DNA of 64,000 bases from Anthopleura xanthogrammica (taxonomy: Eukaryota > Cnidaria > Anthozoa > Actiniaria > Actiniidae), in assembly GCA_964019055.1 (NCBI GenBank), contig OZ025218.1:10351486-10415485 (forward strand), given 5' to 3'. Below the pieces are notes generated by a model, which saw nothing but the letters and a program-made list of their open reading frames with translations, was not told where the DNA came from and did not search any database. Within the stretch, counting starts at the first letter, position 1; the number at the start of each line of letters is the position of its first letter. Shown in pieces: positions 22,324-34,123 of the stretch. The translations under genes were made by a program, and so were the position numbers.

Positions 22324-23727
22324 CTATAGCAACCCATGGTCTTTAAGGTTTTTGATCTCTAACATAACATCAGTAATATTCTTTGTAATATATATTGTAC
22401 CAGATTTGTTATCGTGAAACAACGGTCGCGAGATATCTAGCAAGTGTTTTCGAGTCTTAACCTTGTTATAACCCAACAAAGACATAATAATAGAACATTC
22501 TTGTTCAATAATGCGAATAGCTTCAACATCAAGTTGTGTTCTCCATAGGTTTAGAGATATTGTAGCATTCTTGGTAGTCGAAAAAGGGTGGAATTCATGC
22601 GTTTTCAGGGTATTTTGTCGAAGCCACTGTGATGTCTTCTCAGACCAACGCAGACCAGCAAACTCGTACAATTGTCTTGTAGCTCGTTCAGTCTGCGTCG
22701 CGATATCCTCGTACCTGATCACGTGATACATCCCCTCAAAGGCCTCCTCAGACACGCCCTTTTTAAGATTATTTAAGATCTGTGTACAAAGTGCGCGCGC
22801 ATTTGTCTGATAGTCCGCCATTGTCCATTTGGTACTGTGTCGGGAGAGGTCAATATGAGCACGTGAGTTAATAATCGCCCTGGGGTCACGTACGAGGTGA
22901 ATAATCTTCATTATATTCCAAGGCGCCTCAATAGTAAACCTGCGCAACTCTTTAAGCTCGTCTAGATCCAATACCCTTATTGTCTTGATGACGACATGAC
23001 GGTGTGATTGACAGATGTCAATCAGTGTGCTGGTATGAATCCGCTGACACTGTTCTTGCACGTGATCTAAATTGGTTTTAATCGGACACATGGGTGGTTC
23101 TGAGAGGACACGAGAAGACAGGCGAAAAGCCGAGTCCGACAATTGACTAACAAAGTAAGGGTTTTCCTCAAAGTTACAAGTGAAAATAGTATTTAGAAGC
23201 CGTCGAGATAAAATTCTATATGCGTTACCATGGATACGCTGGAGCTCCTTTAAAAAGAATATCGGTTCGTAGAAATAGAGTACATCAGAATGATGGTTGA
23301 ATAACTGACCAACAAACGATGAACCGGAACGTTTATACGCCATTAATACAATATTATAACGAAAAATACTTCTGTGCTTTGAACCCATGTCTTGTTCCTT
23401 CTCCCTTGATTTCTTGGTTGTTGTTTTCTGCAGTATATCGTTAAGCTTCGAGGCAATGTTTTCAAAATTTCTTAATGTTGAACCACAACGCCCTGAGCCC
23501 CCATCAGGCCTCGCATCCTCTGCTTCTAATGTTATACTAGAGTCCTTATATCTGCCATCGACGTTCCTACTCCGTGTGGGATGTGTTTTCGACAAACGTT
23601 TGTGGAGACAAATAAGATTTGCCACACAAACTGCGGTTGCACAGATTAACAATATGTAAAAAATATATCGCGGTAGACATGAGTTTGCGCATGCGTATGG
23701 AGGCTTTTCCGCTACGGTTTTTTTCAT
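22324..23727 (-). CDS. Carbohydrate 6-O-sulfotransferase (CHST1-7 type)
   Basis: A single open exon of 467 codons (start 23727, stop TAG 22326-22324). Type II Golgi topology: short cytosolic head, transmembrane segment about 20-41 (YIFYILLICATAVCVANLIC), then a stem. Catalytic domain from about 125: 5'-phosphosulfate-binding loop AYKRSGSSFVGQLFN (130-144) and 3'-phosphate-binding segment IIHLVRDPRAIINSR (275-289), with YEP and FEGMYHVIRYEDIA blocks typical of the family. Family knowledge: moves sulfate from PAPS to C6 of Gal, GalNAc or GlcNAc in glycans such as keratan or chondroitin sulfate; human CHST1-7 coding regions are also mostly intronless and of similar length. Acceptor sugar cannot be told from sequence. 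The opening Arg is in AYKRSG rather than the more usual YRTGS form. Secure for family. Confidence 0.92.
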   Translation of the reverse strand: MKKTVAEKPPYACANSCLPRYIFYILLICATAVCVANLICLHKRLSKTHPTRSRNVDGRYKDSSITLEAEDARPDGGSGRCGSTLRNFENIASKLNDILQKTTTKKSREKEQDMGSKHRSIFRYNIVLMAYKRSGSSFVGQLFNHHSDVLYFYEPIFFLKELQRIHGNAYRILSRRLLNTIFTCNFEENPYFVSQLSDSAFRLSSRVLSEPPMCPIKTNLDHVQEQCQRIHTSTLIDICQSHRHVVIKTIRVLDLDELKELRRFTIEAPWNIMKIIHLVRDPRAIINSRAHIDLSRHSTKWTMADYQTNARALCTQILNNLKKGVSEEAFEGMYHVIRYEDIATQTERATRQLYEFAGLRWSEKTSQWLRQNTLKTHEFHPFSTTKNATISLNLWRTQLDVEAIRIIEQECSIIMSLLGYNKVKTRKHLLDISRPLFHDNKSGTIYITKNITDVMLEIKNLKDHGLL

Positions 23728-24128
23728 ATTCAGGAGTCTTAGCCCATTCTTTCTAATTATGATCTTAGAAACTGCTTTATGCCGTAAGATTTTAGAAAAA
23801 AATCCATGCCATATTCTCTGGTATTGTAGTTGTTTTCATTCGATAAACGGATGACAAATGACAGCCGTTTCAGCAGGGTTTTTTTAAACTGTTCGTCGAG
23901 GAGAATAGTCTGTCATTCTTTCTGTATATCCGTCTTTCTTATTGCTTTGTGTAGCAGTGGCGTCACTTGATGGCATTTTTTCTTCTCTATATATTTCTGA
24001 AGTTAAAACAAGTCTCAGTAAATCAAAAATATTCCTTGGTCAAAACTAGGGAATTTTATCTCTGAACTTTTGATCCGTGGAATAAATCTAGTTACGATAT
24101 ATTCTATTTTTTTTTCGTTCAAATTTCT
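23728..24128. other. Upstream of sulfotransferase, no gene
   Basis: The likely sulfotransferase promoter/5' UTR region. AT-rich; no clear TATA or other site was identified. Confidence 0.4.
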
Positions 24129-24262
24129 GTTACGTGATTTTTAGTTACGGAATCCTTAGTTACGTGAGCCTTAGTTACGTGAGCCTTAGTTACGGACGCC
24201 TTAGTTATGGACGCCTTAGTTACGGGCGCCTTAGTTACGGTAGCCTTGGTTATCTTGGCTAC
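24129..24262. repeat. 15-bp tandem repeat
   Basis: About eight copies of TTAGTTACGTGAGCC with changes (TTACGGACGCC, TTATGGACGCC). Many copies contain TTACGTGA or TTACGG. Non-coding. Confidence 0.85.
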
Positions 24263-24780
24263 GATATTTTAGGGTACCATTAAGATAAAAGTTGAGTGAC
24301 CCTAGTACTAAGGTCAAGTCCTTTATTCTTTTCCTCCGGGAAATACCAATAGATACCCCTTTAGGGTGCCCTCATGGTTGAAGTGACAGGTCAATCTGTG
24401 TACCTGTAAGATTTAACCAAGTATGACGAACCATGTCATGTCAAACTGGTAGTTTTTTTTTTTTCATGTCGTTGTAATGCCTGTCGGTTTCTTTGATAAA
24501 AAAATCCGATTTTGAAAAAATATTTCTGAATATCTAGTGTAAGAATTTGATTTTTTTTACACTTAAATCATTAAAAAAAAGCGCTGTCCTTTCCAGTTAA
24601 TTGCTGACTGCTCTGATTGGTTAAGAAGGGTTGATAGCGGACTGTTAATTTAATACTCTTTAAGTTATGGTCGCAATGGTTAACCAACCATATGAATCAC
24701 AAGATGTCATAATAACATTAAGATCTAAAAGTGGTTTGCTTGAGGTTGATCAACCGTTCTTTGGTTGTACAGAACAACAA
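24263..24780. other. Intergenic, nothing recognised
   Basis: AT-rich unique DNA. Confidence 0.45.
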
Positions 24781-25130
24781 TTACCAACATGTAGACAGTT
24801 ACTTACGTTATTGGTGTTCCATCTTTGAGTACGGCATAGTGTTTCCTCAGTTATAGGATGGTCTTAAAAATCTGTCAGTATACGAAGTGTTAAGATAATA
24901 TCCCTAGGAGTAGTTACCAGACCATTTGCATGTAACATAAACACAGGCAACCCATTACCAACATGTAGACAGTTACTTACGTTATTTGTGTTCCATCTAT
25001 AGTACGGTATAGTGTTTCCTCAGTTATAGGATAGTCTTAAAAATCTGTCATTACACGAGGTGTTAAGATAATATCCCTAGGAGTAGTTAACAGACCCTTT
25101 GCATGTAACATAAACACAGGCAACCCATTG
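24781..25130. repeat. Two-copy tandem duplication, about 174 bp
   Basis: TTACCAACATGTAGACAG begins copies at 24781 and 24955; both run through ATATCCCTAGGAGTAGTTA to CAGGCAACCCATT with few differences. Confidence 0.88.
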
Positions 25131-25154
25131 TCCTTTTTATAAAATCTTAAAAGT

Positions 25155-25311
25155 ATTCACCACTTTTCATACATCGGTTCACTGGTCAAACACAAAGTAT
25201 CCATTCGAGGCTGCAAGGTTCAAATTTGAATAATCCTTTGAAACTACCTTGTAGCCTCGTTTTGATGAGTTTGTGTTTGACCAGTTAACTGATGTATGGA
25301 AAATAGTGAAT
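25155..25311. mobile_element. MITE-like hairpin, 157 bp
   Basis: ATTCACCACTTTTCATACAT at the left pairs with ATGTATGGAAAATAGTGAAT at the right; CACTGGTCAAACACA pairs with TGTGTTTGACCAG, and GAGGCT with AGCCTC. Nearly the whole element folds on itself. It differs in sequence from the TA-flanked family. Confidence 0.75.
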
Positions 25312-25530
25312 TACATAGATTTTTGCTTGTTTCCAGACCCTCGATGCCAGAGTCGATACAGGGTTCCCATGTTATATTCATTCATTCCCGTTATTTCGTC
25401 ATCGTCATACTGGATCCAAATTTAGCTCCACAATAACATACACCACGAGTTCGTTACCAGTCTTCCTTTGAGCTTTTAAAACAAACGTTAATGGAACCGA
25501 TGGAATATTTGACTGCCGTTTCAACCTTAT

Positions 25531-25730
25531 TAGACAGCTTTATCTTGGACGTATTGTTTTCCCATTTCAGACCTCGTGTCATTCTCTTGAGAATTATAAG
25601 ATTCTTTATTAGAGTGATATCCATATTCATGTGTCTTTAAGATGACCAACTGTTAAACAAAGAAATGATACTCAAGGGAATGACACGTGGTCTGAATAGG
25701 AAAACATTACACCCAAAGTAAAGAGGTTTA
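25531..25730. mobile_element. MITE, TA-flanked hairpin family, copy B
   Basis: TA-GACAGC...GGTT-TA ends, left arm TTTTCCCATTTCAGACC and right arm GGTCTGAATAGGAAAAC; both arms carry the conserved CTTGAG/CTCAAG and TCATTCTC/GGGAATGA words. Centre: ATCCATATTCATGTGTCTT, as in copies A and D. Confidence 0.85.
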
Positions 25731-26518
25731 TACCAGTTATATAACATTTTTTTTAGCGCAATTACCAGCGTCTCCTGCACTGAGGCTGTGGTTTAAATTG
25801 AGCACGTCTCAGTTTTCCTAGAAATGAGTATTGCAAACATGTGAATTTAACCACAGTTAACTACGACATAAAGTTCCTCTTTATTACCTTTAGAGAGCGT
25901 TTTGTTTTTCCGAACTTAAGATATTAGGCAAGATAGCAACTGAGATGAATAGGAGCCGGATCCGAATAAGAATAAAGGAAGGACACCGATCCGATCATTT
26001 ACGTTATTGTGACTTCATCGCCGCCATCTTGTTTTCTTGTCGTTCCGAATTTTTGATGTTCTTCTTATCAACCGTCATAACTGTTTTGTTTTAAGTCAAA
26101 ACTTCGTTTTCCTTGATATTCAATATTATTTATTGCCCATAAAAATTATCTTTCTTAATGATATATTTGACGTTCAAGTTGTCTAACTAAAATATTTTGG
26201 GATATTTCAAAATTGCCGGTCGTAATTCACGAGACGTCTTTGAGTTTATCGTTCAATATCGTATTATTAGTAGCCTAATTATAAGTTAACTCTTCCTTCA
26301 TCGGAAGCAGAAAAAGGAAGGATCCCCACTAAGAAAATGATGAATTCCTCATAAATCGATAGGGAAAACCACTTCGACATACGACGGTAAACTTCAACCA
26401 TAATCCATCAATTATTTACTGATGATCAATTTTATTTTAGTTTTTAGTTTTTTTTATGATAAAGTGCAAAGATAGTTCCACTGAATATAGATATTGGTGA
26501 TATTCTCGTTGAATATGT
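25731..26518. other. Intergenic with an orphan YY1-like site
   Basis: No exon recognised. GCCGCCATCTTG at 26020-26031 is a textbook YY1-type core; no reading frame on either side explains it. Confidence 0.45.
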
Positions 26519-27180
26519 TTGTTAGATCTCTCCCTTGATTTGAGGGTTTTCTGCGGGTTCTCCTGTTTTCCTCCCTCGGCAAAACGTAACAAGCTAAATT
26601 CCAATTCAGTCTGTGAGTTAGCCGTGCCCTGACTTAGATCAGCCCAGAGGTTGTTTCAGGGTTCAATCTGTGAGTTAGTCATGCCCTGACTTAGATCAGC
26701 CCAGAGGTTGTTTCAGGGTTCGATCTGTGAGTTAGTCATGCCCAGACTTAAATCAGCCCAGAGGTTGTTTCAGGGTTCGATCTGTGAGTTAGTCATGCCC
26801 TGACTTAAATCAGCCCAGAGGTTGTTTCAGGGTTCGATCTGTGAGTTAGTCATGCCCTGACTTAAATCAGCCCAGAGGTTGTTTCAGGGTTCGATCTGTG
26901 AGTTAGTCATGCCCTGACTTAAATCAGCCCAGAGGTTGTTTCAGGGTTCGATCTGTGAGTTAGCCATGCCCTGACTTTGATCAGCCCAGAGGTTGTTTCA
27001 GGGTTCGATCTGTGAGTTAGCCATGCCCTGACTTAGATCAGCCCTGAGGTTGTTTCAGGGTTCAATCTGTGAGTTAGCCATGCTCTGATTTAGACCAACC
27101 CAGAGGTTGTTTCAGGGTTCTATCTGTGAGTTAGTCGTGCCCTGGTTTACATCAGCCCAGAGGTTGTTCAGGGTCGTCAA
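26519..27180 (+). repeat. SINE-like body with expanded 57-bp minisatellite
   Basis: The same leader as in DZANK1 intron 2 (ATCTCTCCCTTGATTTGAGG, then GTTCTCCTGTTTTCCTCCC) runs into about ten head-to-tail copies of a 57-bp unit (CTGTGAGTTAGTCATGCCCT, then CAGCCCAGAGGTTGTTTCAG). Variation among units is small except at the last two. The array appears to have grown inside a dispersed element. Confidence 0.85.
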
Positions 27181-28986
27181 TATTGTCAAGATCTTGTAGT
27201 TTTGTAATTCATAGCAGTTAATTAAAATATTAACTTGTCTTATATTTCGCAATCTATATTTCACTACAGGTAATTCCGCTGACGTTTTTTTTCAATCCAA
27301 TTTGCAAAAGATTGTTTTATGTTTGGCAGATAATTAATGATGTAAGTTCAGTCAAACGCCCTTTTGTGTAATATATATCTACATTTGGCTACTGTGATAG
27401 TGGAGCACTTAGTCCCAAATGATGATATGTCCATCGCACGCGTTTCAATTGAATGGAATTCACAATTTCATTTGATAACATTTACTACACCAAATATAAA
27501 CTAAGCAAGGAAAAGTGTAGAAAACAAAAAACAGGATGGTTCAGCTTTTTTTTAAAGACATTTTTATTTATAATGATTAGTAAAAAGGTACTAAAAAAAA
27601 GTTTAAAAAAAGCCTATTTTTTCCTTTTCCTTTCTTCTTTCCTTTCTTTCTTTTTTTCTTTCTTTCTTTTTTTCTTTCTTTCTTTTTTTTTTTCTTTCTC
27701 TATTTCTTTCTTTCTCTAACTCTTTCTTTCTTTCTTCCTTTAGTGGAAAATCACTTTGCAAAGTATCAAGTATTCAAAATTAATGAGTTACAAACAACAA
27801 TTTTTGTCAAATTTAAAGAAAACAAAACAGGAAATATAACGTACAAAATTCATATCACTCAAAAAACTGACGGAGAATAACATGTATTTCTAAAATCAAT
27901 AAGTAAATACCTACCTACATTCTGTATTTATTTTTAAAACATTACTGAAGAAAAACAAGAAATTTATGAGCAAAAACAAGAAATATATTTGCGATGTTTA
28001 CTAAACAAAATAAAACTCGTGAAAAAAATTTTGAGCGAAAAACGTAAATCCCTTCGTAGTAAGTCAGATATGTCATTCCTATGTCAGGTTCCCGTAATTC
28101 TGCAAAATAAAACATAGTTTATATTATTTTATATAGTTTACTAATATTTTAGAATAGAATATTAATCTTTGACCTAAGATGCAGACATTTCTCTTAATTT
28201 GATCGAAATTCACCGTACTATGTTCGACATTGTAAGTTATCTTTTTTAGTCAACGTCACTAACGCTGAGTCAAAAACTTCCGACTTATAAACCAATTTGA
28301 CTAATTCACTACAAATTTCGAATTGTTTTTTTCTTATTTTCCCTTAAAAAAAATTTTTTTTCCTCTTTGTTTTTACCTTGTGTCTTTTATCTTTTCCTCG
28401 CTAATTAACCACATGCAGATTTTGTTATCGAGCAATTTATAATTCTCCACAAGATGTTGAATTAAGTGCTCAATCTATATGTTAAAGACGGCAATTTTGC
28501 TTTATTTCATTCATTTTGGCAAATTTATTTCCCACAACACAAGAAGTTTGCGTTTTTTTTGCTGGTATTTTTTCCGGAGTAATGCAGAGAACAGCGGATT
28601 TTTTCAACGAACCGCTTCCTACTTGGCTTATACCGCCGATATCTTCGCAATTATAGAACGTTTGTAATTCTCATTACTGTATTCCGGTTCGAGATGTTAG
28701 ACTCCGAGCGCTTCATGAATAATACGATTCCTTTTTAGTTTTTGAATTTATTTTAGTTTGTAGATATAGATTCCTGATATTTGGTATGAAGAGTAAAGAC
28801 TGATTGCTTTGGATGTTTTTGTACATGAAATGATAGGGTTTCTTTTGTCATATTTTGAATTATGTTTTTAAAGTCGTGTTCAAGTGTAATGGATTGTTTG
28901 ATCCATATGTACATGTTTGGCTCGTTTAGGATGACATTGAGATAATAAGTTTGAGATAATATTTTATTCTTACTGTCTTTTTCGTC
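27181..28986. other. Intergenic with a CT-rich tract
   Basis: A CTTT/T-rich tract at 27617-27741 is the only clear structure. Open frames here are low-complexity. No gene seen. Confidence 0.55.
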
Positions 28987-29280
<294 letters not shown>

Positions 29281-30257
29281 CCCTCGCTCTCCTCCTTAAT
29301 ACCATATGGTGCGAATGCATTCATTTTGTGCCTCATGGTACGTTATCAATGTGTCCAGCCCCAGTATATATATATATATACATACATATGTTTGCGTGTA
29401 CCGAAATCCCTCCTACAAAATCCCCTCTGCTCATATTTACCAGCAGAACGCGAGAACTGAATTACTTAAAATAGTAAAGCAGATGTTAAAACCACTTCTG
29501 TAACCCTCCTGGTACAATCTCGATAAAGACGAACCACATGGCTTCCCAAGCCTTGAAGCACGAGCGTCGGCAAGAGTTTCGGCCGGCAAACAAGCTCAAC
29601 CAATGCTCTGACTTTAGTATCAAGTGATCTATAAATACAGACTTTAGAATAGAACCAAAGCCTGCAGCAAGATTAATTCAGATATTCAAGTATCAATTAT
29701 TGCCTTTATTTCTATCAGTCATCACTTGCGAGCTGGGAGAGATTGCTGTTGAAGAATAAACCAAAGCAGGCTCGAAAACTCGTCTAAAAATATTCAAGTT
29801 AAGCCTTGGTTTCTTGAGATTTTTGTATGTATGCATATTGTTAATTGTCTTTCGTTTTGCCTTTCTTCAATCAACGCCCACTGCAAGCGAGGTATATTTC
29901 CCTTCTCTCGTGTTATCAAAAACACGGATTACCAAGCGTGAATTCATGAAGAATATCTTATTGACTGTGTAGTCTGGCTAAGTTGGATTGTTTACACTGA
30001 TTCACTTTACTTCTCGTCTCATTTGTAACCGTTATAATGTCAAATTAAATATAGACATAGCAGCTAAATCCTTGCAAAGTATATTGATTCCCAAACGTGT
30101 ATCATACCAGACCAAACCTTGGTTCAACAGAGGACGCAAATAACACACCGTGACCGTGCTGCGCTTGCTGTGTTTAATGTTATCATAGAAATCTGCCCTT
30201 ACGTGTTGGCTAGAAACTTAACTAGAATTGATCTATTGATGTGGTGAGCTTACTTTA
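29281..30257. other. Intergenic, no gene seen
   Basis: Contains a TA run (29366-29382) and a TATA-like CTATAAATACAG near 29629 with no identifiable transcript. Nothing else recognised. Confidence 0.45.
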
Positions 30258-30436
30258 GCAGCAGTTCAGCATCAGTAACAGCAGCAACAGTAGTAACAGC
30301 AGCGATAGTAGTAGTAGCAGCAGCAGCAATAGTAGTAGTAGTAGCAGCAGCAATAGTAGTAGTAGTAGCAGCAGCAATAGTAGTAGTAGTAGCAGCAGCG
30401 ATAGTAGTAGTAGCAGCAGCAATAGTAGTAGTAGTC
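30258..30436. repeat. AGC/AGT trinucleotide repeat
   Basis: Alternating blocks of AGC and AGT triplets arranged in a higher-order unit of about 27-30 bp (GCAGCAGCAATAGTAGTAGT) repeated about five times. The minus-strand Thr/Ala-rich frame is repeat-derived. Confidence 0.92.
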
Positions 30437-32470
30437 ACGCTAATAGAGAGTGATGTCCGTCATTAGATTTTTGTAAAAGAAAATTTCTTTTAATAAAGAC
30501 ATAATGTGCGACCTTAACAGGGTGCCTGTGGAACCTGCTATATCAACTGTATTTGAATCGCACGAGGGAGTTTGTAGACGCCATATTGGATGAACAAAAA
30601 AAGGGTCCTCCAAGATGGCTGCCATGACTCTTGTCATAGCTAAGCGTAGACATGTTTGAACATAACTGCTGATAATCCTTGTAAACCTATCATTAAACTT
30701 TTATAATGCTAGAATTTTTAAAAGCGTCTTTGTTTGGATATTGTTTATATTTCATCAGTATATTTGGCGCTAAACATAGCCTACCAGTCGATCAGTGCCT
30801 CTCGACTCTCACCAGGCGTCGAGTACACAAATTTCAGACATCTGGCGAACGATTCTTGATTCTTAACGATAAAAATGCCCACTAGCTTTTAGTTTTTACA
30901 TATATGAAAAAAATTGAAAAGGTCCACAGAAAAGGCTGAAAATAAGACGTTTTGGCGCAGTATTTTTTGCCACTCGCCTACCAGTCGCCATACACCGTCG
31001 AACCCAAATATTAGTTTTTCAATCAGGATGTGTTGCTCGGTACAAGGCGTTTGTACATCCGTATTAACTTCAAAATAACTAGACTCAACAATACTCTGCC
31101 TCTAGGCTGTAATTCTAATATCTATTTCTCTAGATATAGAAATAGTTAAAAGAGAGACATCAAGGAAAAACTTGTGAAATGATTCAAATAGAATTGGTGC
31201 GGCCTTTAAAAAAAGTTTAATCCCAATTTCGTTGTAGACTTGAGTTTAAACTTAATACAGCTTTGATAAACTTGCGTTGCACGTATTCTGCGGAATCTCT
31301 TCTAATATTTCGTCGAATGAAACAGTCTTTTTAGCTGATATATCGCACCACTTTAAGAATGATTCCAGTAGATTCCCCTTTGCGGTTTCCCTTTGACAAC
31401 TTTAAAATAAATTAAAACCCAGAATACCAGAACTACGTACTATAAACTCAAAAACATTTCTTTAAATAGTAAGAAGGAACTAATACATAGAGTGTCTTGG
31501 GTCTAGGAAGTCACGTTTGGACGCTAAAAATTTGTAATTTTTTTCCTCCTCGACAATCGAAGATTTGGATCTTGCGTTTTTGCGTTTTTGCGTTTTTTGT
31601 TTTTTTTCCCTAGCGTCGGTACCTCAAATACACCGAACACAGATAGAAACATCTGGGGTTTTCGTGTTCCTACAAGAAGAAAATAACAAGATTCCTTGAG
31701 ATAGATGGCGCTGAGCTCACATCCTAATCATCTTCCGGCCCTTTATGGTGCAGTTTGCTAAACGTGAGGCACTTGATTGTATGCAAAATACAGATTCCAC
31801 ATTCGTCTCTAGAAACTGCGCGCTTTTCCTCTTAATTAATAAAAAAAACGGCTACAACAGAAATGGAATTCTTTTCACATTTCGAGCCAAAACAAAAAAA
31901 TATTTTTTTGATTTCCAGCACAAAATAATTTTACTTTGTCTGGCGGTTCTTATGCGATTTGAAAGAAAAACATATCCTTTAATCTTTGATTGATGATATC
32001 ATCAAGACCACTGGCTTTCTTACAAGCTAAAAGACACCACTAGTTAATGAATTGGTTGGGATTTATTTCTGAAGATTTCTCATTCATTTTTCGGCTTCTT
32101 AAAAAAAATCCCTTGACTGTAATGCTATTCATTTCTTGACTGTCTATTTTTATCCCCCCCAATTTTATGAGAAATCCTTCAATAAGACTTTTAGACGAAA
32201 AATCCCTCTTGTGCAATCGTGCAAATAGTCACATTTATCTTTCTTAGAGTTCGCGTCTATAATGCTCTCCGTGTCTGAGATTTAACCTAAGCTTAATTAA
32301 GGCATTTAAAAAAGTCTGGTAGAAATCCTCTTTAAGATTGAGCTATTTTTCAATCCTCACGTACAGGTGAATCTCGCTCTAAATTTATTCTAGAAAAAGT
32401 TAGAAAAAGTGGTCGCCAAACCGCTTGGAATCTAGATTACGCAGAGCAAATCCCAGCTTCAAAACACTGG
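30437..32470. other. Intergenic, no gene seen
   Basis: AT-rich DNA. AAGATGGCTGCC (30612-30623) is a YY1-like site near a second CGCCAT motif (30578-30583) in opposite orientation. No exons recognised. Confidence 0.45.
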
Positions 32471-32488
32471 GCATACCGCATACCGCAT

Positions 32489-32548
<60 letters not shown>

Positions 32549-32563
32549 CATACCGCATACCGG
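32471..32563. repeat. 7-bp tandem repeat
   Basis: About 13 copies of TACCGGA, flanked at each end by TACCGCA variants, giving a symmetrical variant pattern. Confidence 0.92.
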
Positions 32564-33589
32564 AACTAGTGTCTTCAGCAACTTCAGTTTTTCTACATTT
32601 GGTGCACAGCCCTTTGATTCCTTTGAAATAAGACAAGGCCGCCATGATAGCTAATATAACAGAAACCGCAACTAAATCTTTGCTTCAAGCAGGAGCACCC
32701 AGAAGAAAAAAGTCTAAATAATCCCCACCCCCCCCCCCCCCCCCAAAAAAAACAATTACCTAATTCCCACGTGCCACTGGCTTCAAGTAAACAAATATGG
32801 CAGCTACGAGCCATCGAAACCAACATTGGGCAAAGTATCGATTAACATGAACCACACGACAGATTCTCCACCCTTTATTGTGCACTACACTTTTATTTTT
32901 GTGGTTTTGGACCCTTTTTAAACATGTTGGGACCATATGGTATTAGATAGTTATCTGAGAAGCTCTTTTTTGTTCTTTATTCATTGATCATTGATCATTC
33001 CAATATCCTATAATCATTTCCCTTTAACCTTTTAACACTACACCTTACCGCATTAAAGAATCCGATTTTCTATCTCCTTACGGAAGTCGTAGTGATAGCA
33101 AAGCTGTTGAATTGTGTTTATGGAAATCTCTCTAGTGGTTCGTAAAGCCGTAGTGAATAAGGATTCAAGTCATTAGCGTTCAGACGCGTTTTGTCTGGGA
33201 ATGCTTTTTATTGATGCTCAAATTGGATAAACTGCAGTTTTTTTGGTCAAAACCAACCAAATTGTTTTTTGTCGAAAAAAGGATTATTCAAGAATTTGAG
33301 GAACGAGCGCGCGCGTTTTTGGCGGGAACGTTTCCCGCTAAATCCACAGGGACAGCGAATTAAACCATCTAGAGAACTATTTAGTGGATTTATTAACTGT
33401 AATATGTGGTTATTAATGACTTCAGTGTACGCTAATTTTGGCTACTTCTACATCCTACTCTGACAGTTAATTCGATAACTAAAGAAAAAAAGAAATAAGG
33501 AAATTTAATATGACATTACTGCAATCTAATGGCCAAGACATTATCACACTATTACTAACATCATATCATTACACCCTCTTATTGGCTAT
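32564..33589. other. Intergenic with a poly-C tract
   Basis: A run of about 18 C lies near 32727-32744. There is a CG-rich spot GAGCGCGCGCGTTTTTGGCG near 33305. No exon found. Confidence 0.45.
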
Positions 33590-34123
33590 TAAAGACCACA
33601 TGACGCGTCATTTAAACTCAGCCAATGGCAAAACTAAATGGATTAACTTTGTTAATTGGTCCGTTGAGTTCACGTGATTTGGGAATGTAGGCTTGTGATT
33701 GGTTATTGCACAATGACGTGAGGTATCATAGGAATCCTAAAGAGTGAAAGGAAATATGTTTTTTCTTCCAATAGAGATGTAGACGGATTTGATGTTAATT
33801 GGATATGAAAACTTTAAGACCCCCCGTCAATCAATAAGACCAAACTGCAATATCTGCCACGAGTATCGCGCGCAAGCACAAAAACCGCAGTGTCAACCAA
33901 ACCACTGCGCTGGTCAAGATTGGATGTCTTCGCAGCAGACGTGTATTACTTTCACTTAGACGCGTCAAAGTGTGGTATGTATAAGATTCCAGTCTCATTT
34001 ATTGGATTACCACTCAGCGCTTGGCCTTTTGACTCTGCTCACTCATTTTACTTCTTGCAGGCTTGGAGTAAACCAGCCGCGCGCGAGACAAGAAAAGCCC
34101 ACCAGAATTAAGAAAATCATCTA
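33590..34123 (+). promoter_or_regulatory. GPCR upstream region and 5' UTR
   Basis: Shows CCAAT-type motifs (AGCCAATGG near 33619; TGATTGGTTA near 33697), TTCACGTGAT (E-box) and AATGACGTGAG (CRE-like). A donor GTATGT at 33975 and acceptor CTTCTTGCAG ending 34060 would remove an 86-bp 5' UTR intron. An upstream open frame of 73 codons (33890-34111) overlaps this region if the intron is retained. Promoter role is inferred. Confidence 0.45.

Noticed and set aside
30250..30438. Thr/Ala-rich minus-strand peptide
   Set aside because: Translation of the AGC/AGT trinucleotide repeat.
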